Position numbers and translations under genes: made by a program
Source of the DNA: a bacterium
GTDB taxonomy: Bacteria > Zhuqueibacterota > QNDG01 > DTFT01
Assembly: GCA_016933415.1 (NCBI GenBank)
Contig: JAFGAX010000076.1
Span: 1-35,804, forward strand
DNA length: 35,804 nt
Reading direction: 5' to 3'
Shown here: piece by piece, positions 22,475-31,464 of the stretch
Layout of the letters: each line of letters begins with the position of its first letter
Numbering within the stretch: the first letter of the stretch is position 1
The notes under the pieces: generated by a model
What the model was told of the DNA's origin: nothing
Database searches by the model: none
What the model saw: the letters and a program-made list of their open reading frames with translations, nothing else

Positions 22475-23386
22475 ATGCGGATCAACCTGCCCCCTGCGAT
22501 ATCCCCTTCCCCCGATTTAAAGGGATCCGAACCCGGCCGAATGCGATCCGCCCTGCGGAGCCGCCGTCTGCACCGCATCCCGCTCATCGTCATTCCCGTC
22601 TTGTGCATGAATGCCATCGGCCGTCCCGCGTTCGACGGACCGCTTCCGGGCGCGGTTTCCGCGGGAAACGGCGGCGCACGCATGGCGTCCCGTGGGCCGG
22701 AAGCGGTGTTCACGGATCCCTGCGGAATCGGTGACGCCGCGGCGCCAGCGCTCGGGTGTTCCTGCACGCTCCCGTACGGCATCCGGGAACTGGGCGTGGC
22801 CGCGGCTTCCCTGGTCCTGCCGGTATGGCATGGACACATCGGAGCCGGATGGCAGTCGACCGGCGGCGCCGCCTACCGGGAAACCGCGTCCTGCATCGTC
22901 TGGTCCGGTTCCGACAGGCGCGGGAGCCGGTTCGGCATCCGCATCCGCCTGTTAACACTCGCAATACCCCGATACGGTTCCTGGACCGGCGCGGCCGCGG
23001 ACTTTTCCCTGCGCCTGCGGCTCGATGAAGCCTGGTCCTTCGGCGGCTCGATCGATAATGCGAACGGCGCGTCTCCGGACCGCAACGGTCCGACCGGTCC
23101 GGGCCTGAACGCCGGTCTCCGTTTCGAACCCGCGCCGGGCTGGCGCCTGCATGCCGAGGCCGGCCAGGCGGAAGGCCGTTCCGGGGAATGGCGGTTCGGC
23201 GCGGAAGCCGCGGTCCTTTCAGGCTTCGTCCTGCGGGGCGGATGGACGCGTCATCCGTCCACAGCGGCATTCGGGGCCGGTTTTCTGTGCCGGAGGCTGA
23301 AGGCGGATTACGCGTGCTCGGTGCATCCGGTGCTGGGCCTCACGCACCGGACGGACATCACGATCCCCGCCCGGACGGGCCGGTAG
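22475..23386 (+). CDS. Predicted outer-membrane beta-barrel protein (PorV/FadL-like appearance)
   Basis: The ATG at 22475 has GAAGGAGA upstream (303 residues). An ATG at 22541 would give a cleaner signal peptide, with basic residues followed by the hydrophobic IPLIVIPVLCM. After export, GGARMASRGPEAVFTDPCG resembles the start of PorV/UPF0164-type barrels, where a Gly-rich strand is followed by a D-P-G turn. Alternating polar and hydrophobic strands continue to the end, which is not an ideal terminal Phe signature. I do not recognise an exact family. It is followed after seven bases by another outer-membrane protein gene. Confidence 0.68.
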   Translation: MRINLPPAISPSPDLKGSEPGRMRSALRSRRLHRIPLIVIPVLCMNAIGRPAFDGPLPGAVSAGNGGARMASRGPEAVFTDPCGIGDAAAPALGCSCTLPYGIRELGVAAASLVLPVWHGHIGAGWQSTGGAAYRETASCIVWSGSDRRGSRFGIRIRLLTLAIPRYGSWTGAAADFSLRLRLDEAWSFGGSIDNANGASPDRNGPTGPGLNAGLRFEPAPGWRLHAEAGQAEGRSGEWRFGAEAAVLSGFVLRGGWTRHPSTAAFGAGFLCRRLKADYACSVHPVLGLTHRTDITIPARTGR

Positions 23387-23393
23387 GCCGGCG

Positions 23394-25364
23394 ATGCAAA
23401 GCGCCTTCCGATTTCCGGCCGCAGCGGCTTTGCTTCTGGCGGTGTTTCTGCCGGCGCGGCTTCACGGCCAGACCGAGTATGAGGAGAAAGTGCTCGACGA
23501 TTCGGACGGCGGCGCCGACGCGGCCGCGTCCGCATGGGAAAGACTGGACGGATGGCGGAATCATCCGCTCGATCTCAACCGCGCCGGGCCCGATGAACTC
23601 CGCCGCCTCCCCTTTTTCACGCCCGCGCTCGCGGAAGCGGCGGTCCGCGACCGCCGTCAATCCGGGCCGTTCCGCGACAAGCGGGATTTCATCGAAAGGC
23701 TCGGGTTGGACCGTGCCGCCGCGGAAGCCGTCGAACCCTATGTCACGGCCGCGCCCGATGCGCGGGGCGCGGACCGCAGGACAGAGTCGGTCCGGGTGTC
23801 CGGTCGTCTGGGGTTTCCGGAGCCCGCGGGCTTCAGGGACGGCCGGTATGCCGGCTCCGCCCTGCATGTTCTCGTGAAAGCGGAGACCCGAAGGCGCGGC
23901 GGGCCGTCCGCCGGCATTGTGACTGAAAAGGATCCGGGTGAAAAACACTGGAACGACCGTTTGTCCGGATACGCCGCTTTTCCCGTATCGGACGGACGTC
24001 TCCGCATCACAGCCGGGTGTTTCGAAGCCGAGGCCGGCCAGGGCCTGGTGTTGTGGGGTCCTTACGCTCCGGTTCCGGCAGGCGACCCGGTCGGGTCCGT
24101 ATGCCGCGCCGCGGCCGGCGTGTCTGGTTCCGCGTCTTCGGGCGAAAACGGACGGTTCTCCGGATGCGCCGCCGAATGGAAAAGCGGAACGTGGAGCGCG
24201 GTTCTGCTCGGCTCGCGCTCGGCCGTCGACGCTTCGGTGGACGGATCCGGAACGGTCACCGCCTTCCGGACTTCGGGACTGCACCGGACCGATTCGGAGA
24301 TCAGGGGACGCGGCGCATGCCGGCTGAATGAAGCGGCCGGCCGTGTGACGGTCGGGTCCGGCGGATGGTCCGCGGGCGGCGCGTGGTGTCTCACGCGTTA
24401 CAGCCGGACCGTGGATCTGCTGGACCGGGAACGCCGGCCGTACGGATTCCGCGGAAGGGAAAACAGCGTGTGGGGTCTGAATTGGGACCTGTCCGGCCGG
24501 CTGTTCCGTTTCTGCGGCGAATGGGCCCGCAGCCGGAAAGGCGGCGCGGGTTTCATCACGTCGCTCGCGCTGCAGTCCGGCGGGACCTCGCTTTGTCTTT
24601 CCGGCCGTAAAACGGACCCGGACTTCCACAGCTTCCGCGGCAACGGATTCGGGGCCGCATCGAACGAGACCGGCTGGACCGTGGGATTCAAAACCGGGCT
24701 TTCGAAGAACATGGACGCCTCCGGTTACATGGATCTGGTCCGTCATCCGGTCCGCACCTGGTTTTCCCCCCTTCCTTCGGCTGAATCCACGGTCGTGGTG
24801 TATGTGGAACGGAAACTGTGCCCGAAAACCACGCTCCGGGCCCGTTTCCGTTTCCGGGACGGCCAGGATGCCGGGGTGCCGGCTGAACCGGCGGCCGCAA
24901 CGGACCTCGGCGGCATCCGCTCCGTCCGCCTCGATCTGGACAGCCGTCCCGTGCGCGGATTCCGGATCCGATGCAGGGCCGAATCCACGGCCCGATGCGG
25001 GGATGGCGCATCTTCGGCCGGCCGGGAGCGCGGCAGCGCGCTCTCCGAGGAAATCCGCTGGGAACCGGGACCCAATTGGTCCGTTTCCGCGGGACTCATG
25101 CTGTTCGATGCGGATTCATGGGACACGCGCATCGTGGTCACGGAAAGCGACTGGCCGGGCGCATTCTCCATGATCCCGCTTTACCGGGAAGGCCGGCGGT
25201 GGGCGGTCCGCATGCGCGGCGCGTCATTCCGCGGCGCATCCGTCACCTTCAAACTGGCCCGGATCATTTATGAAACCGCCGCCGCCCGAGGCAGCGGGCC
25301 GGAACGCGTGGAAGGAAATTCGGAATGGGACGCGGGAGCGCAGATCGAGTGGAGGATAAAATAA
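23394..25364 (+). CDS. Outer-membrane protein with N-terminal helix-hairpin-helix domain
   Basis: This is 656 residues. A signal peptide ends near LHGQ. A helix-hairpin-helix (ComEA-like) domain lies at about residues 58-117: LDLNRAGPDELRRLPFF and the repeat SGPFRDKRDFIERLGL. The remaining 500 residues are beta-rich with alternating patterns, a predicted barrel. Such proteins are common in Ignavibacteria, Chlorobi and Bacteroidetes and are annotated only as helix-hairpin-helix proteins; an outer-membrane role in DNA handling is possible but unproven. The ribosome binding site is weak, so translation may be coupled to the gene ending seven bases upstream. Composition is GC-rich like its neighbour. 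Confidence 0.78.
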   Translation: MQSAFRFPAAAALLLAVFLPARLHGQTEYEEKVLDDSDGGADAAASAWERLDGWRNHPLDLNRAGPDELRRLPFFTPALAEAAVRDRRQSGPFRDKRDFIERLGLDRAAAEAVEPYVTAAPDARGADRRTESVRVSGRLGFPEPAGFRDGRYAGSALHVLVKAETRRRGGPSAGIVTEKDPGEKHWNDRLSGYAAFPVSDGRLRITAGCFEAEAGQGLVLWGPYAPVPAGDPVGSVCRAAAGVSGSASSGENGRFSGCAAEWKSGTWSAVLLGSRSAVDASVDGSGTVTAFRTSGLHRTDSEIRGRGACRLNEAAGRVTVGSGGWSAGGAWCLTRYSRTVDLLDRERRPYGFRGRENSVWGLNWDLSGRLFRFCGEWARSRKGGAGFITSLALQSGGTSLCLSGRKTDPDFHSFRGNGFGAASNETGWTVGFKTGLSKNMDASGYMDLVRHPVRTWFSPLPSAESTVVVYVERKLCPKTTLRARFRFRDGQDAGVPAEPAAATDLGGIRSVRLDLDSRPVRGFRIRCRAESTARCGDGASSAGRERGSALSEEIRWEPGPNWSVSAGLMLFDADSWDTRIVVTESDWPGAFSMIPLYREGRRWAVRMRGASFRGASVTFKLARIIYETAAARGSGPERVEGNSEWDAGAQIEWRIK

Positions 25365-25365
25365 A

Positions 25366-25387
25366 GCCGTCCCGGATTCGGGGCGGC
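25366..25387. terminator. Hairpin after the outer-membrane operon
   Basis: GCCGTCCCG and CGGGGCGGC pair around GATT just past the stop codon. No T tract follows, so it may stabilise the 3' end rather than terminate. Nothing else supported lies between 25388 and 25504. Confidence 0.5.
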
Positions 25388-25504
25388 TGGAAACAAACTA
25401 TGGGATCGTTCAGATGGCGCGCCGGCCTTCACGCCGGAAGGGCTGTCCAGCGCGCGGCCAAACGCGGATTTCGCGGTCCTGCGGAATATGAAGGGGTTCG
25501 AAAT

Positions 25505-25524
25505 GCCGCTCTCTTAGGAGCGGC
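25505..25524 (-). terminator. Hairpin after the 43-residue membrane protein gene
   Basis: GCCGCTC and GAGCGGC pair around six bases, starting about seven bases after the small gene's stop on the minus strand. It is followed only by ATTTC, so termination is uncertain. Confidence 0.5.
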
Positions 25525-25530
25525 CCCTTC

Positions 25531-25662
25531 TCAGTACTCTTCCTGCGTTTTTCTGCTGCGCGTATCCTTCACAACCTTGCGGCCGACCAGAATGGCGGTG
25601 AGTGCGAGTGCGAATCCGATCAGGACTTTCAGAAAACCCCTGCTGTTGTTCGATCCGGGCAT
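25531..25662 (-). CDS. Small single-helix membrane protein (43 residues)
   Basis: The ATG at 25662 has GGAGG nine bases upstream. The product starts MPGSNNSRGF, has one hydrophobic helix (FLKVLIGFALALTAILVG, about residues 10-27), a basic juxtamembrane segment (RKVVKD) and a charged C-tail ending QEEY. A hairpin follows the stop. The frame is too short for many gene finders. The positive residues after the helix suggest the C-tail is cytoplasmic. No family is recognised; small proteins of this shape often modulate larger membrane complexes or answer stress. Bases 25663-25864 show no other gene. Confidence 0.62.
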   Translation of the reverse strand: MPGSNNSRGFLKVLIGFALALTAILVGRKVVKDTRSRKTQEEY

Positions 25663-25864
25663 GTATGATAACCTCCGATTGGCATGTTTAGGATACTGTT
25701 CTTCAAGAAATAACGTACAAATTTCAGGCCATCATTCAGACGGTTTTCCGGCTTCTTTTCAGCCGTAAAACCATAATAATGAACTTCCCGGCTTCAGCCC
25801 GGGTTCCTGCCTGTACAGAAATCAGGCATTGGGTGGCGGACCCGTACCGGAGAACGTTCCGGGT

Positions 25865-26155
25865 TCATCCGAATAACCGCATGAATCCGTCGTAAGGCAC
25901 AAGCGGAATGACGTCGAAACGGATCCTTTTTTTACGGACCAGCGGCAGGCTGGAGAGGACTCGTTCCGCTTCTTTCTCATCCGCGCATTCGAGTTCCAGC
26001 ACGGCCATCCGCCTGTCCTTGCGGAAATGAATCTGCCGGATGACACCCGTTCGAACCAGCTCCCAAACGCGTTCCGCCTCTTCCTTCAGCAGTCCTTCCG
26101 AAGCGGCAGACCCGGCCGCCTCCGCCATTTCCTCTTCGAGCGCCAGTATTTTCAC
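25865..26155 (-). CDS. Small ferredoxin-fold protein (muconolactone-isomerase/YciI-like)
   Basis: This is 96 residues from the GTG at 26155, with GAGAGG eight bases upstream. An ATG five bases earlier is in another frame. The pattern EEAERVWELVRTGVIRQIHFRKDRRMAVLELECADEKEA, then LPLVRKKRIRFDVIPLVPYDGF matches the dimeric alpha/beta-barrel group that includes muconolactone delta-isomerase and similar small proteins. Catalytic function cannot be assigned. Members are often single-gene units. Two GC-rich hairpins lie downstream at about 25778-25835 on the minus strand. Confidence 0.7.
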   Translation of the reverse strand: MKILALEEEMAEAAGSAASEGLLKEEAERVWELVRTGVIRQIHFRKDRRMAVLELECADEKEAERVLSSLPLVRKKRIRFDVIPLVPYDGFMRLFG

Positions 26156-26300
26156 TCATTGTCCTCTCTGATGTGCGGAACCTTCCGGAGTTCGTCGAGG
26201 GATTTCCTCGAGGCGGCACCTCCGGATCGACAGGGTTTCACTTTTGACCGCCGCTTGATAATGTTCCACCACGGGATGCATCATGCGATTTCACATTCTT

Positions 26301-26343
26301 TATCCGCGATATCCGTTTCATCCGTTTGATCCGTGTTCCATCT
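26301..26343. repeat. ATCCGT-type nonamer repeat tract overlapping the end of the RND gene
   Basis: Units ATCCGCGAT, ATCCGTTTC, ATCCGTTTG and ATCCGTGTTCC follow each other, mostly with a nine-base period. The stop and last codons of the RND gene lie within the tract. Confidence 0.7.
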
Positions 26344-29300
26344 TACCGACGCGTCCTGCGAACAGTTTGTACAGCGCAGGCACCACGAGCAGCGTCAGCG
26401 AGGTCGAGGTCAGCAGTCCGCCGATGATGGTCCACCCCATGGGGGCCCAGAAAGAGCCTCCGGTCAATGTGAGGGGAAGCAGCCCGCCGACCGTCGTTGC
26501 GGCGGTGAGCAGAATGGGCACGAAACGCCTCTCCCCGGCGGCCTGAAGCGCCCGGCCGAGGGGCATGCCTTCAACCCGCAGCAGGTTGGTATAATCCACG
26601 AGCAGAATGGAATTCTTCACCACAATGCCCACCAGGCTGGTCAGGCCGATAAAGGCGGAGAACGAGAACGTCAGGCCCGTGACCAGCAGGGCGAATACGG
26701 ATCCGATCACGGCCAGGGGAAGCGCTGAGAAAATGATCAGGGGCTGAATGAAAGACTTGAACTGAAACACGAGCACGGCGAACACGCCGAACATCGCGGC
26801 CAGCACGGCTTTTTCCATTCCGCCGAAAGCCTCCTCGCGGCTCTCGATCTCGCCGCCCATCCCGAACCGGTACCCCTTCGGCCAGGAATACGCCTTCAGC
26901 TGTTTCATGATCCTTTTCGTGACCCTGTCCACCGAGGCCCCGCGGGCCACGTCCGCGGTGACCGACACGCACCGTTCCAGCCCGCGATGACGGATCGCCA
27001 GCGGGCTGGCCGTCATTTCGACCGCGGCCAGATGCCGGAGCGGAATCGGCGCGCCCGAGAGCGACGTCACCGTGATGCGGTCGAAATCCGAAAGCGACGG
27101 CATGCCGCTCCTCGGCAGGCGCACCGTGACGTCATAGGCCCTGCCCTTCGCGTCGCGGTATTGCGTCACCGGAATGCCCGCCAGGCCGGCCCGCACCGTG
27201 CGCTGAATCTCGGTGACCGGCACGCCGAGGCCGCCCGCCTTGCTGCGGTTGATTCTCACCTGCAGGTCGCTTTTCACGGAAACGAGCGGATTGTTCACGT
27301 TCACGGCGTCCGGGTCGGAGCGGAGAACGGCTTCCACGTCGCGGCTGAGCGATTCGAGGGTTTCCAGCCTGTCTCCGATGACGCGCACCGAGATCGGCGC
27401 TTCGATCGGATGACCCTGTTCCAGCTCCTTCACCTGGACGCGGCCGCCGGCGAACCCGGCGTACCTGCGCCGGAGCCCGTTGACGAACCGTTCCATTCCG
27501 GCCGGCGTGTATTTCTTCAGCTCCACGAACAACTGGGCATGCGAGCTCTTCTGCCGCTCGGGGAACACGTTGTAGTAAAGGCGCGGATTCCCGTGCCCCA
27601 CGTTCGCCGTCACGTTCCGGACCTCGGGCATGGCCATCAGATCGCGTTCGAGTTCACGCGCCGCCGCGTCGGTCCGGCTCAGCGCGGTGCCCGCGGGCAT
27701 CTCGATGTTCACGAACAGCTGGGGCTTTTCAGCCTTCGGGAACAGGCTGAATCCGACCAGGGGGAAAAGGGCCAGGCTGACGCCGAAGGCCAGGGCCGCG
27801 ATGCCGACAGTGCGGCGCGGCCTGGCCAGGCACTTTTCCAGCGCTGCGCGGTAACGGGTTTCGATGAACCGGTCCAGCCTCCGCCGGGCCGGGGGGACGC
27901 GGTTTTCACGGTTCACGTCGAGAAACCGGACACCCAGGTTCGGCGTGACGGTCAGGGAAACCAGCAGGGACACCGTCAGGGCGTAGATCACGGTCAGCGG
28001 CATGGACCGGATGAAGTCCCCGGTGATGTTGCGCATCAGAACGATGGGCATGAAAGCCAGCAGGGTCGTGACCGTCGCCGTGGTCACCGCGCCCGCGACC
28101 TGCTGCGTGCCGAGAAGCGCGGCCTCGCGGCCGGGCTTTCCGCTCCGCGCGAAACGCGAGATGCTGTCCGTGACGACGATGGCGTCGTCCACGAGCATGC
28201 CGAGCGCGATGACGAGCCCGGCGATCGAAATCTGCTGGAGGCCGTAGCCGGTCCAGTCGAGAATCAGAATGCCCGCGACGCACGAGAGCGGAATGGCGAG
28301 CATCACGATCAGGGCCGACCGGCCGCTGTCCGCCAGCAGAAGAACCAGGCCCACGAGGAAAATCCCCTCCAGCAGGTTCCGCAGAAAACCGTTGACCCGC
28401 TCCTTCACGCTGACCGACTGGTCGAACACGGTCTCGAGCCGCATGCCAGCCGGGAGCCGGCTTTGCGACTCACCGATCACGGCCCGGAGCCTGCCGAAAA
28501 TCCGGTAGATATTGGTGTCGTCCTTCTGATTGGCCGTGATGAACACAGCGCGCCGGCCGTTGAAGCGTCCGAGATGATCCGGGTCCGCGTGGCCCCATGC
28601 CACATCGGCGACGTCGCGGAGCCGGATCACCTTGCCCGCGGCCGAGTGAACCGGGGTCGTGCGGATGTCCTCGAGACTCCGGAACGCGCCCACGGCCTTG
28701 ACCGAGAGACGCCGCGTGCCCATCTCCACCAGACCGCCGGGGATGTTCGTGTTCGCGTCCTGGAGTGCGGCCATGACCTGGTTCAGGGGCACGCGCAGCC
28801 GGGCCAGACGGCCCAGGTCGATCGAAACCAGCACCTGCCGCTCGGGCAGGGCCCACAAGGCCGTGGTCCGTATGCCCGGCACGCGTTCGATGCGCTTTTG
28901 AATCGCCTCGGCCTCGGTTTCGAGTTCCGCCACGGACGCCGAGTCGCTGATCAGCGCGAGTTGAAGCACGTACACGTCCGAAATCGACCACTTGATGATT
29001 TCGAGCCCGAGCAGATTGTCGGGGAGCGCGCTCCGGATGGCGTTGACTTTCTGCGTCACGTCCGCGTATTTCTTGTCCGGATCGCTGCCCGATTCGAACT
29101 CGATTTCCACGACGGCCAACCCGTCGGACGCCTCCGACTCGAGGGCCTTGATGTCCTCCAGCTCATTGAGGACCTTTTCGACCGGTTCAACGAGGAGCTC
29201 CTCCATGTCGGCCGGAGAACCGCCCGGGTAGATGGCGATCACCGAAGCGCCCGCGGGCTGGACCGCAGGATCCTCCGACCGTGGCATGGTCACGAAGGCG

Positions 29301-29380
29301 AACGTCCCGAGCGCGACCGTGAGGAGCGTCATGATCCAGACGAACTGGGGGTTGCGGACTGAAAATTTTGCGAGGCTCAT
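26318..29380 (-). CDS. RND-family efflux pump (AcrB/HAE1-type inner-membrane transporter)
   Basis: This is 1020 residues, full length. The first membrane helix (about 10-30) is followed by a porter domain, helices 2-6 from about residue 335, a second porter domain, and helices 8-12 at the C-terminus. The proton-relay acids are in GMLVDDAIVV in helix 4. The pump exports hydrophobic compounds using proton flow, together with the membrane fusion protein and TolC encoded just upstream. The last residues (MEHGSNG) and the stop are coded by an ATCCGT repeat, so the C-terminus may have been replaced by the repeat. It lies 79 bases downstream of the fusion-protein gene on the same strand. Confidence 0.94.
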   Translation of the reverse strand: MSLAKFSVRNPQFVWIMTLLTVALGTFAFVTMPRSEDPAVQPAGASVIAIYPGGSPADMEELLVEPVEKVLNELEDIKALESEASDGLAVVEIEFESGSDPDKKYADVTQKVNAIRSALPDNLLGLEIIKWSISDVYVLQLALISDSASVAELETEAEAIQKRIERVPGIRTTALWALPERQVLVSIDLGRLARLRVPLNQVMAALQDANTNIPGGLVEMGTRRLSVKAVGAFRSLEDIRTTPVHSAAGKVIRLRDVADVAWGHADPDHLGRFNGRRAVFITANQKDDTNIYRIFGRLRAVIGESQSRLPAGMRLETVFDQSVSVKERVNGFLRNLLEGIFLVGLVLLLADSGRSALIVMLAIPLSCVAGILILDWTGYGLQQISIAGLVIALGMLVDDAIVVTDSISRFARSGKPGREAALLGTQQVAGAVTTATVTTLLAFMPIVLMRNITGDFIRSMPLTVIYALTVSLLVSLTVTPNLGVRFLDVNRENRVPPARRRLDRFIETRYRAALEKCLARPRRTVGIAALAFGVSLALFPLVGFSLFPKAEKPQLFVNIEMPAGTALSRTDAAARELERDLMAMPEVRNVTANVGHGNPRLYYNVFPERQKSSHAQLFVELKKYTPAGMERFVNGLRRRYAGFAGGRVQVKELEQGHPIEAPISVRVIGDRLETLESLSRDVEAVLRSDPDAVNVNNPLVSVKSDLQVRINRSKAGGLGVPVTEIQRTVRAGLAGIPVTQYRDAKGRAYDVTVRLPRSGMPSLSDFDRITVTSLSGAPIPLRHLAAVEMTASPLAIRHRGLERCVSVTADVARGASVDRVTKRIMKQLKAYSWPKGYRFGMGGEIESREEAFGGMEKAVLAAMFGVFAVLVFQFKSFIQPLIIFSALPLAVIGSVFALLVTGLTFSFSAFIGLTSLVGIVVKNSILLVDYTNLLRVEGMPLGRALQAAGERRFVPILLTAATTVGGLLPLTLTGGSFWAPMGWTIIGGLLTSTSLTLLVVPALYKLFAGRVGKMEHGSNG

Positions 29381-29459
29381 AAACGGATCCGGTTCATTGG
29401 AGTGGCGGGACGGGCGATCCCGTTCCCGGTTCGATGGCGTGTTTTTGGCGTGCGCGCGT

Positions 29460-30500
29460 TCAACGGACGGGCCCGATCACCCGGACGGCCGCGCCGTCCG
29501 CGCAATACGCGGCCCCTTCGGTGATCACGGCCGCGACCGTGTCCAGGCCGGAGACGATCGCGGCGGAATCGTCCGTGAAGAACCCGACCCGGACGGCGAT
29601 GCGGCGGGCCGTTGAATCGGGCGACACGGCGTACACGGCGGCATCCCCGCCGTCCGCCTCGACGAGCGCTTCCACGGGCACGAGCCGGTATTCGCGGGTG
29701 CCCGCGGGGAATACATCCGCGTCGGCCATGAGCCCGTCCATGAATGCGTGTCTCCCGCGCCGCACGGACACGGCCGCCTCGAAAACGCCGCTCATGGGAT
29801 CGGGCGCTCCGGCCACACGGCGCACGCGGCCCGAAAACCGGACGCCCGGAAAGGCGTCGAACGTCACGGACGCGGAATCGCCTTCGGAAACGCGCACCGC
29901 GTCCCGGTCCGAAAGCCCGATCTTCACCAGCCACTCCGGTCCGGCCGTGCCGAACAGGAAAACCGGGTGTCCCGGGCCGATCAGCTCGTGCGGCTCCGCG
30001 AGCCGCTTCAGCACGACTCCGTCCGAGGGCGCGGTCACGGCCGAATGCGCCAGGTTGTACTCCGCGATTTTCAGGTTCGCGGCCGCCACGTTCAGGCCGG
30101 TTTCCGCGTCCTGCACCTGTTCCAGCGTGGCCACGCTGTCGCGGAACAGGCTGTTCGCCCGCTCGAAATCGCGCGACGCCTTTTCGAAACCCTGCCGCGC
30201 CTGGTCGGCCAGGGCCCGGATCTCGTCGAGTTGAAGCGAGGCGAGCACTTGGCCCGCCCGGACCCGACTGCCTTCGTGCGCGTCGATCCGGCCGATGACA
30301 CCCCCGGTCTTGAACCCGAGCCGGATCTCGGCCTGGGAGGACAGAAAGCCGCTGGTCCGCACCGGCTCCGCGAGCCGCCGGACGGACACCGGCGACAGCC
30401 GGACGGGAACGGCCTGCCGCGGGTTCCCATCGGGTCCGCGCCTGCCGCATCCGGACGCGATCAGGAGGAGTATGAGAACGGAAAAGGTCGAGCGATGCAT
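29460..30500 (-). CDS. RND efflux periplasmic adaptor lipoprotein (membrane fusion protein)
   Basis: This is 346 residues. The signal peptide ends in lipobox ASGC (Cys18), so the adaptor is lipid-anchored to the inner membrane. A lipoyl half-motif (RIDAHEGSRVRAGQVLASL) is followed by a coiled-coil hairpin of about 70 residues (ALADQARQGFEKASRDFERA onward), the second lipoyl half (VTAPSDGVVLKRL), then beta-barrel and membrane-proximal domains. AGGAG lies eight bases before the ATG. It bridges the RND pump and TolC. The gene starts 22 bases after the nitroreductase stop. Confidence 0.93.
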   Translation of the reverse strand: MHRSTFSVLILLLIASGCGRRGPDGNPRQAVPVRLSPVSVRRLAEPVRTSGFLSSQAEIRLGFKTGGVIGRIDAHEGSRVRAGQVLASLQLDEIRALADQARQGFEKASRDFERANSLFRDSVATLEQVQDAETGLNVAAANLKIAEYNLAHSAVTAPSDGVVLKRLAEPHELIGPGHPVFLFGTAGPEWLVKIGLSDRDAVRVSEGDSASVTFDAFPGVRFSGRVRRVAGAPDPMSGVFEAAVSVRRGRHAFMDGLMADADVFPAGTREYRLVPVEALVEADGGDAAVYAVSPDSTARRIAVRVGFFTDDSAAIVSGLDTVAAVITEGAAYCADGAAVRVIGPVR

Positions 30501-30522
30501 GGGATTCTCCTGTGTGAGGGGA

Positions 30523-31395
30523 TTATTCGGCCGGACTCCAGGACACCACGTACAGACCGGCGTCCGGATCGGACGGCGGAGGCCCGGGGACGCGGCGCCA
30601 CCGGCCCTTCAGGCCCGTGGCTTCAGCCGCAAGGCTGAAATGACAGGCCGCAATGCCCATGTCCACGGCCTGAAGGTTGACCGCGCCCACCCATTTCAAC
30701 TGCCGCTGGTAGGCGGCGCTCATGCGCAGGAAGAAGTGAAAGGATCCGTCCCGGTCATCCCGGACGATCCTCCAGGGCTGGCGGTTCGAAGCGGACGGCC
30801 CGAGCCGCACGGATTCCAGCGCGACGGCCGCTGTTCCGGCCGCGGCCGCGGTCAGGGGATGGCTGAAATCGCCGTCGAAGAACAAGTCCTCAAAGGGAAG
30901 CCTGGCCGCGGATCCGGCCCCGGCCGTCACGACGCGTTCGATCCAGCTTTTTTTACCGGACGGGACCCCGAAGGAAAGCACGGAGGGAACGATTTCCCCT
31001 TCCCGCGACCCGATCCGGCCGGCAAAACGGCTTTTCCGGAAGGAGCCGCCGAGCCAGCAGGAACCCAGCCCTAGATCCAGGAGCTTCAGGCAGGCCGCCT
31101 CCATGAGGAAACCGAAATCGAACAGGCCGTCGTCCGAAGGCTGCACCGCCCCGATGATGAAACCGGCCGGGTTCCGGATGATGCCGTACGTGCCGAGACC
31201 CTTCAGCGCGTATGGATCATCGGGATCCGCTGAAACGGCCAGTAGACGGACCGCGGATCCGAAAGGCGGCCCGGGCAGGGACCCGAGGAAGGATTCCAGT
31301 GCCTGACGGCTTTCCGGCGGAACCGGCTCCCTCTCGTACGTGCGCACGGATTTGCGGCCGCGGATGAGGTCGAGGATGGGGTTCGAGAAGAGCAT
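30523..31395 (-). CDS. Nitroreductase-family flavoprotein (TM1586-like)
   Basis: This is 290 residues from the ATG at 31395 with GGAGG just upstream; the frame opens to 31422. The N-terminus NPILDLIRGRKSVRTYEREPVP carries the Arg-Ser-Arg FMN-phosphate contact of nitroreductases. GLGSCWLGGSF and a second half with LGPSASNRQPW repeat the fold within one chain, as in the putative TM nitroreductase family (TM1586). The substrate is unknown. The position inside an efflux operon suggests reduction of compounds that the pump then exports, which is inference. Confidence 0.85.
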   Translation of the reverse strand: MLFSNPILDLIRGRKSVRTYEREPVPPESRQALESFLGSLPGPPFGSAVRLLAVSADPDDPYALKGLGTYGIIRNPAGFIIGAVQPSDDGLFDFGFLMEAACLKLLDLGLGSCWLGGSFRKSRFAGRIGSREGEIVPSVLSFGVPSGKKSWIERVVTAGAGSAARLPFEDLFFDGDFSHPLTAAAAGTAAVALESVRLGPSASNRQPWRIVRDDRDGSFHFFLRMSAAYQRQLKWVGAVNLQAVDMGIAACHFSLAAEATGLKGRWRRVPGPPPSDPDAGLYVVSWSPAE

Positions 31396-31416
31396 GGTCC
31401 TCCAAGTCTTGCTTAA

Positions 31417-31445
31417 GTTCAAGGTTCAAAGTTCAAAGTTCAAAG
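31417..31445 (+). repeat. GTTCAAA heptamer tract
   Basis: Four units (GTTCAAG, then GTTCAAA three times) begin 22 bases upstream of the nitroreductase start codon. Confidence 0.85.
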
Positions 31446-31464
31446 AAGTTTACTGGATTTCAGG

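Noticed and set aside
25325-25768. Plus-strand frame of 147 residues after the outer-membrane operon
   Set aside because: It overlaps the end of the previous gene, contains the antisense of the small membrane gene and has no recognisable pattern or ribosome binding site.
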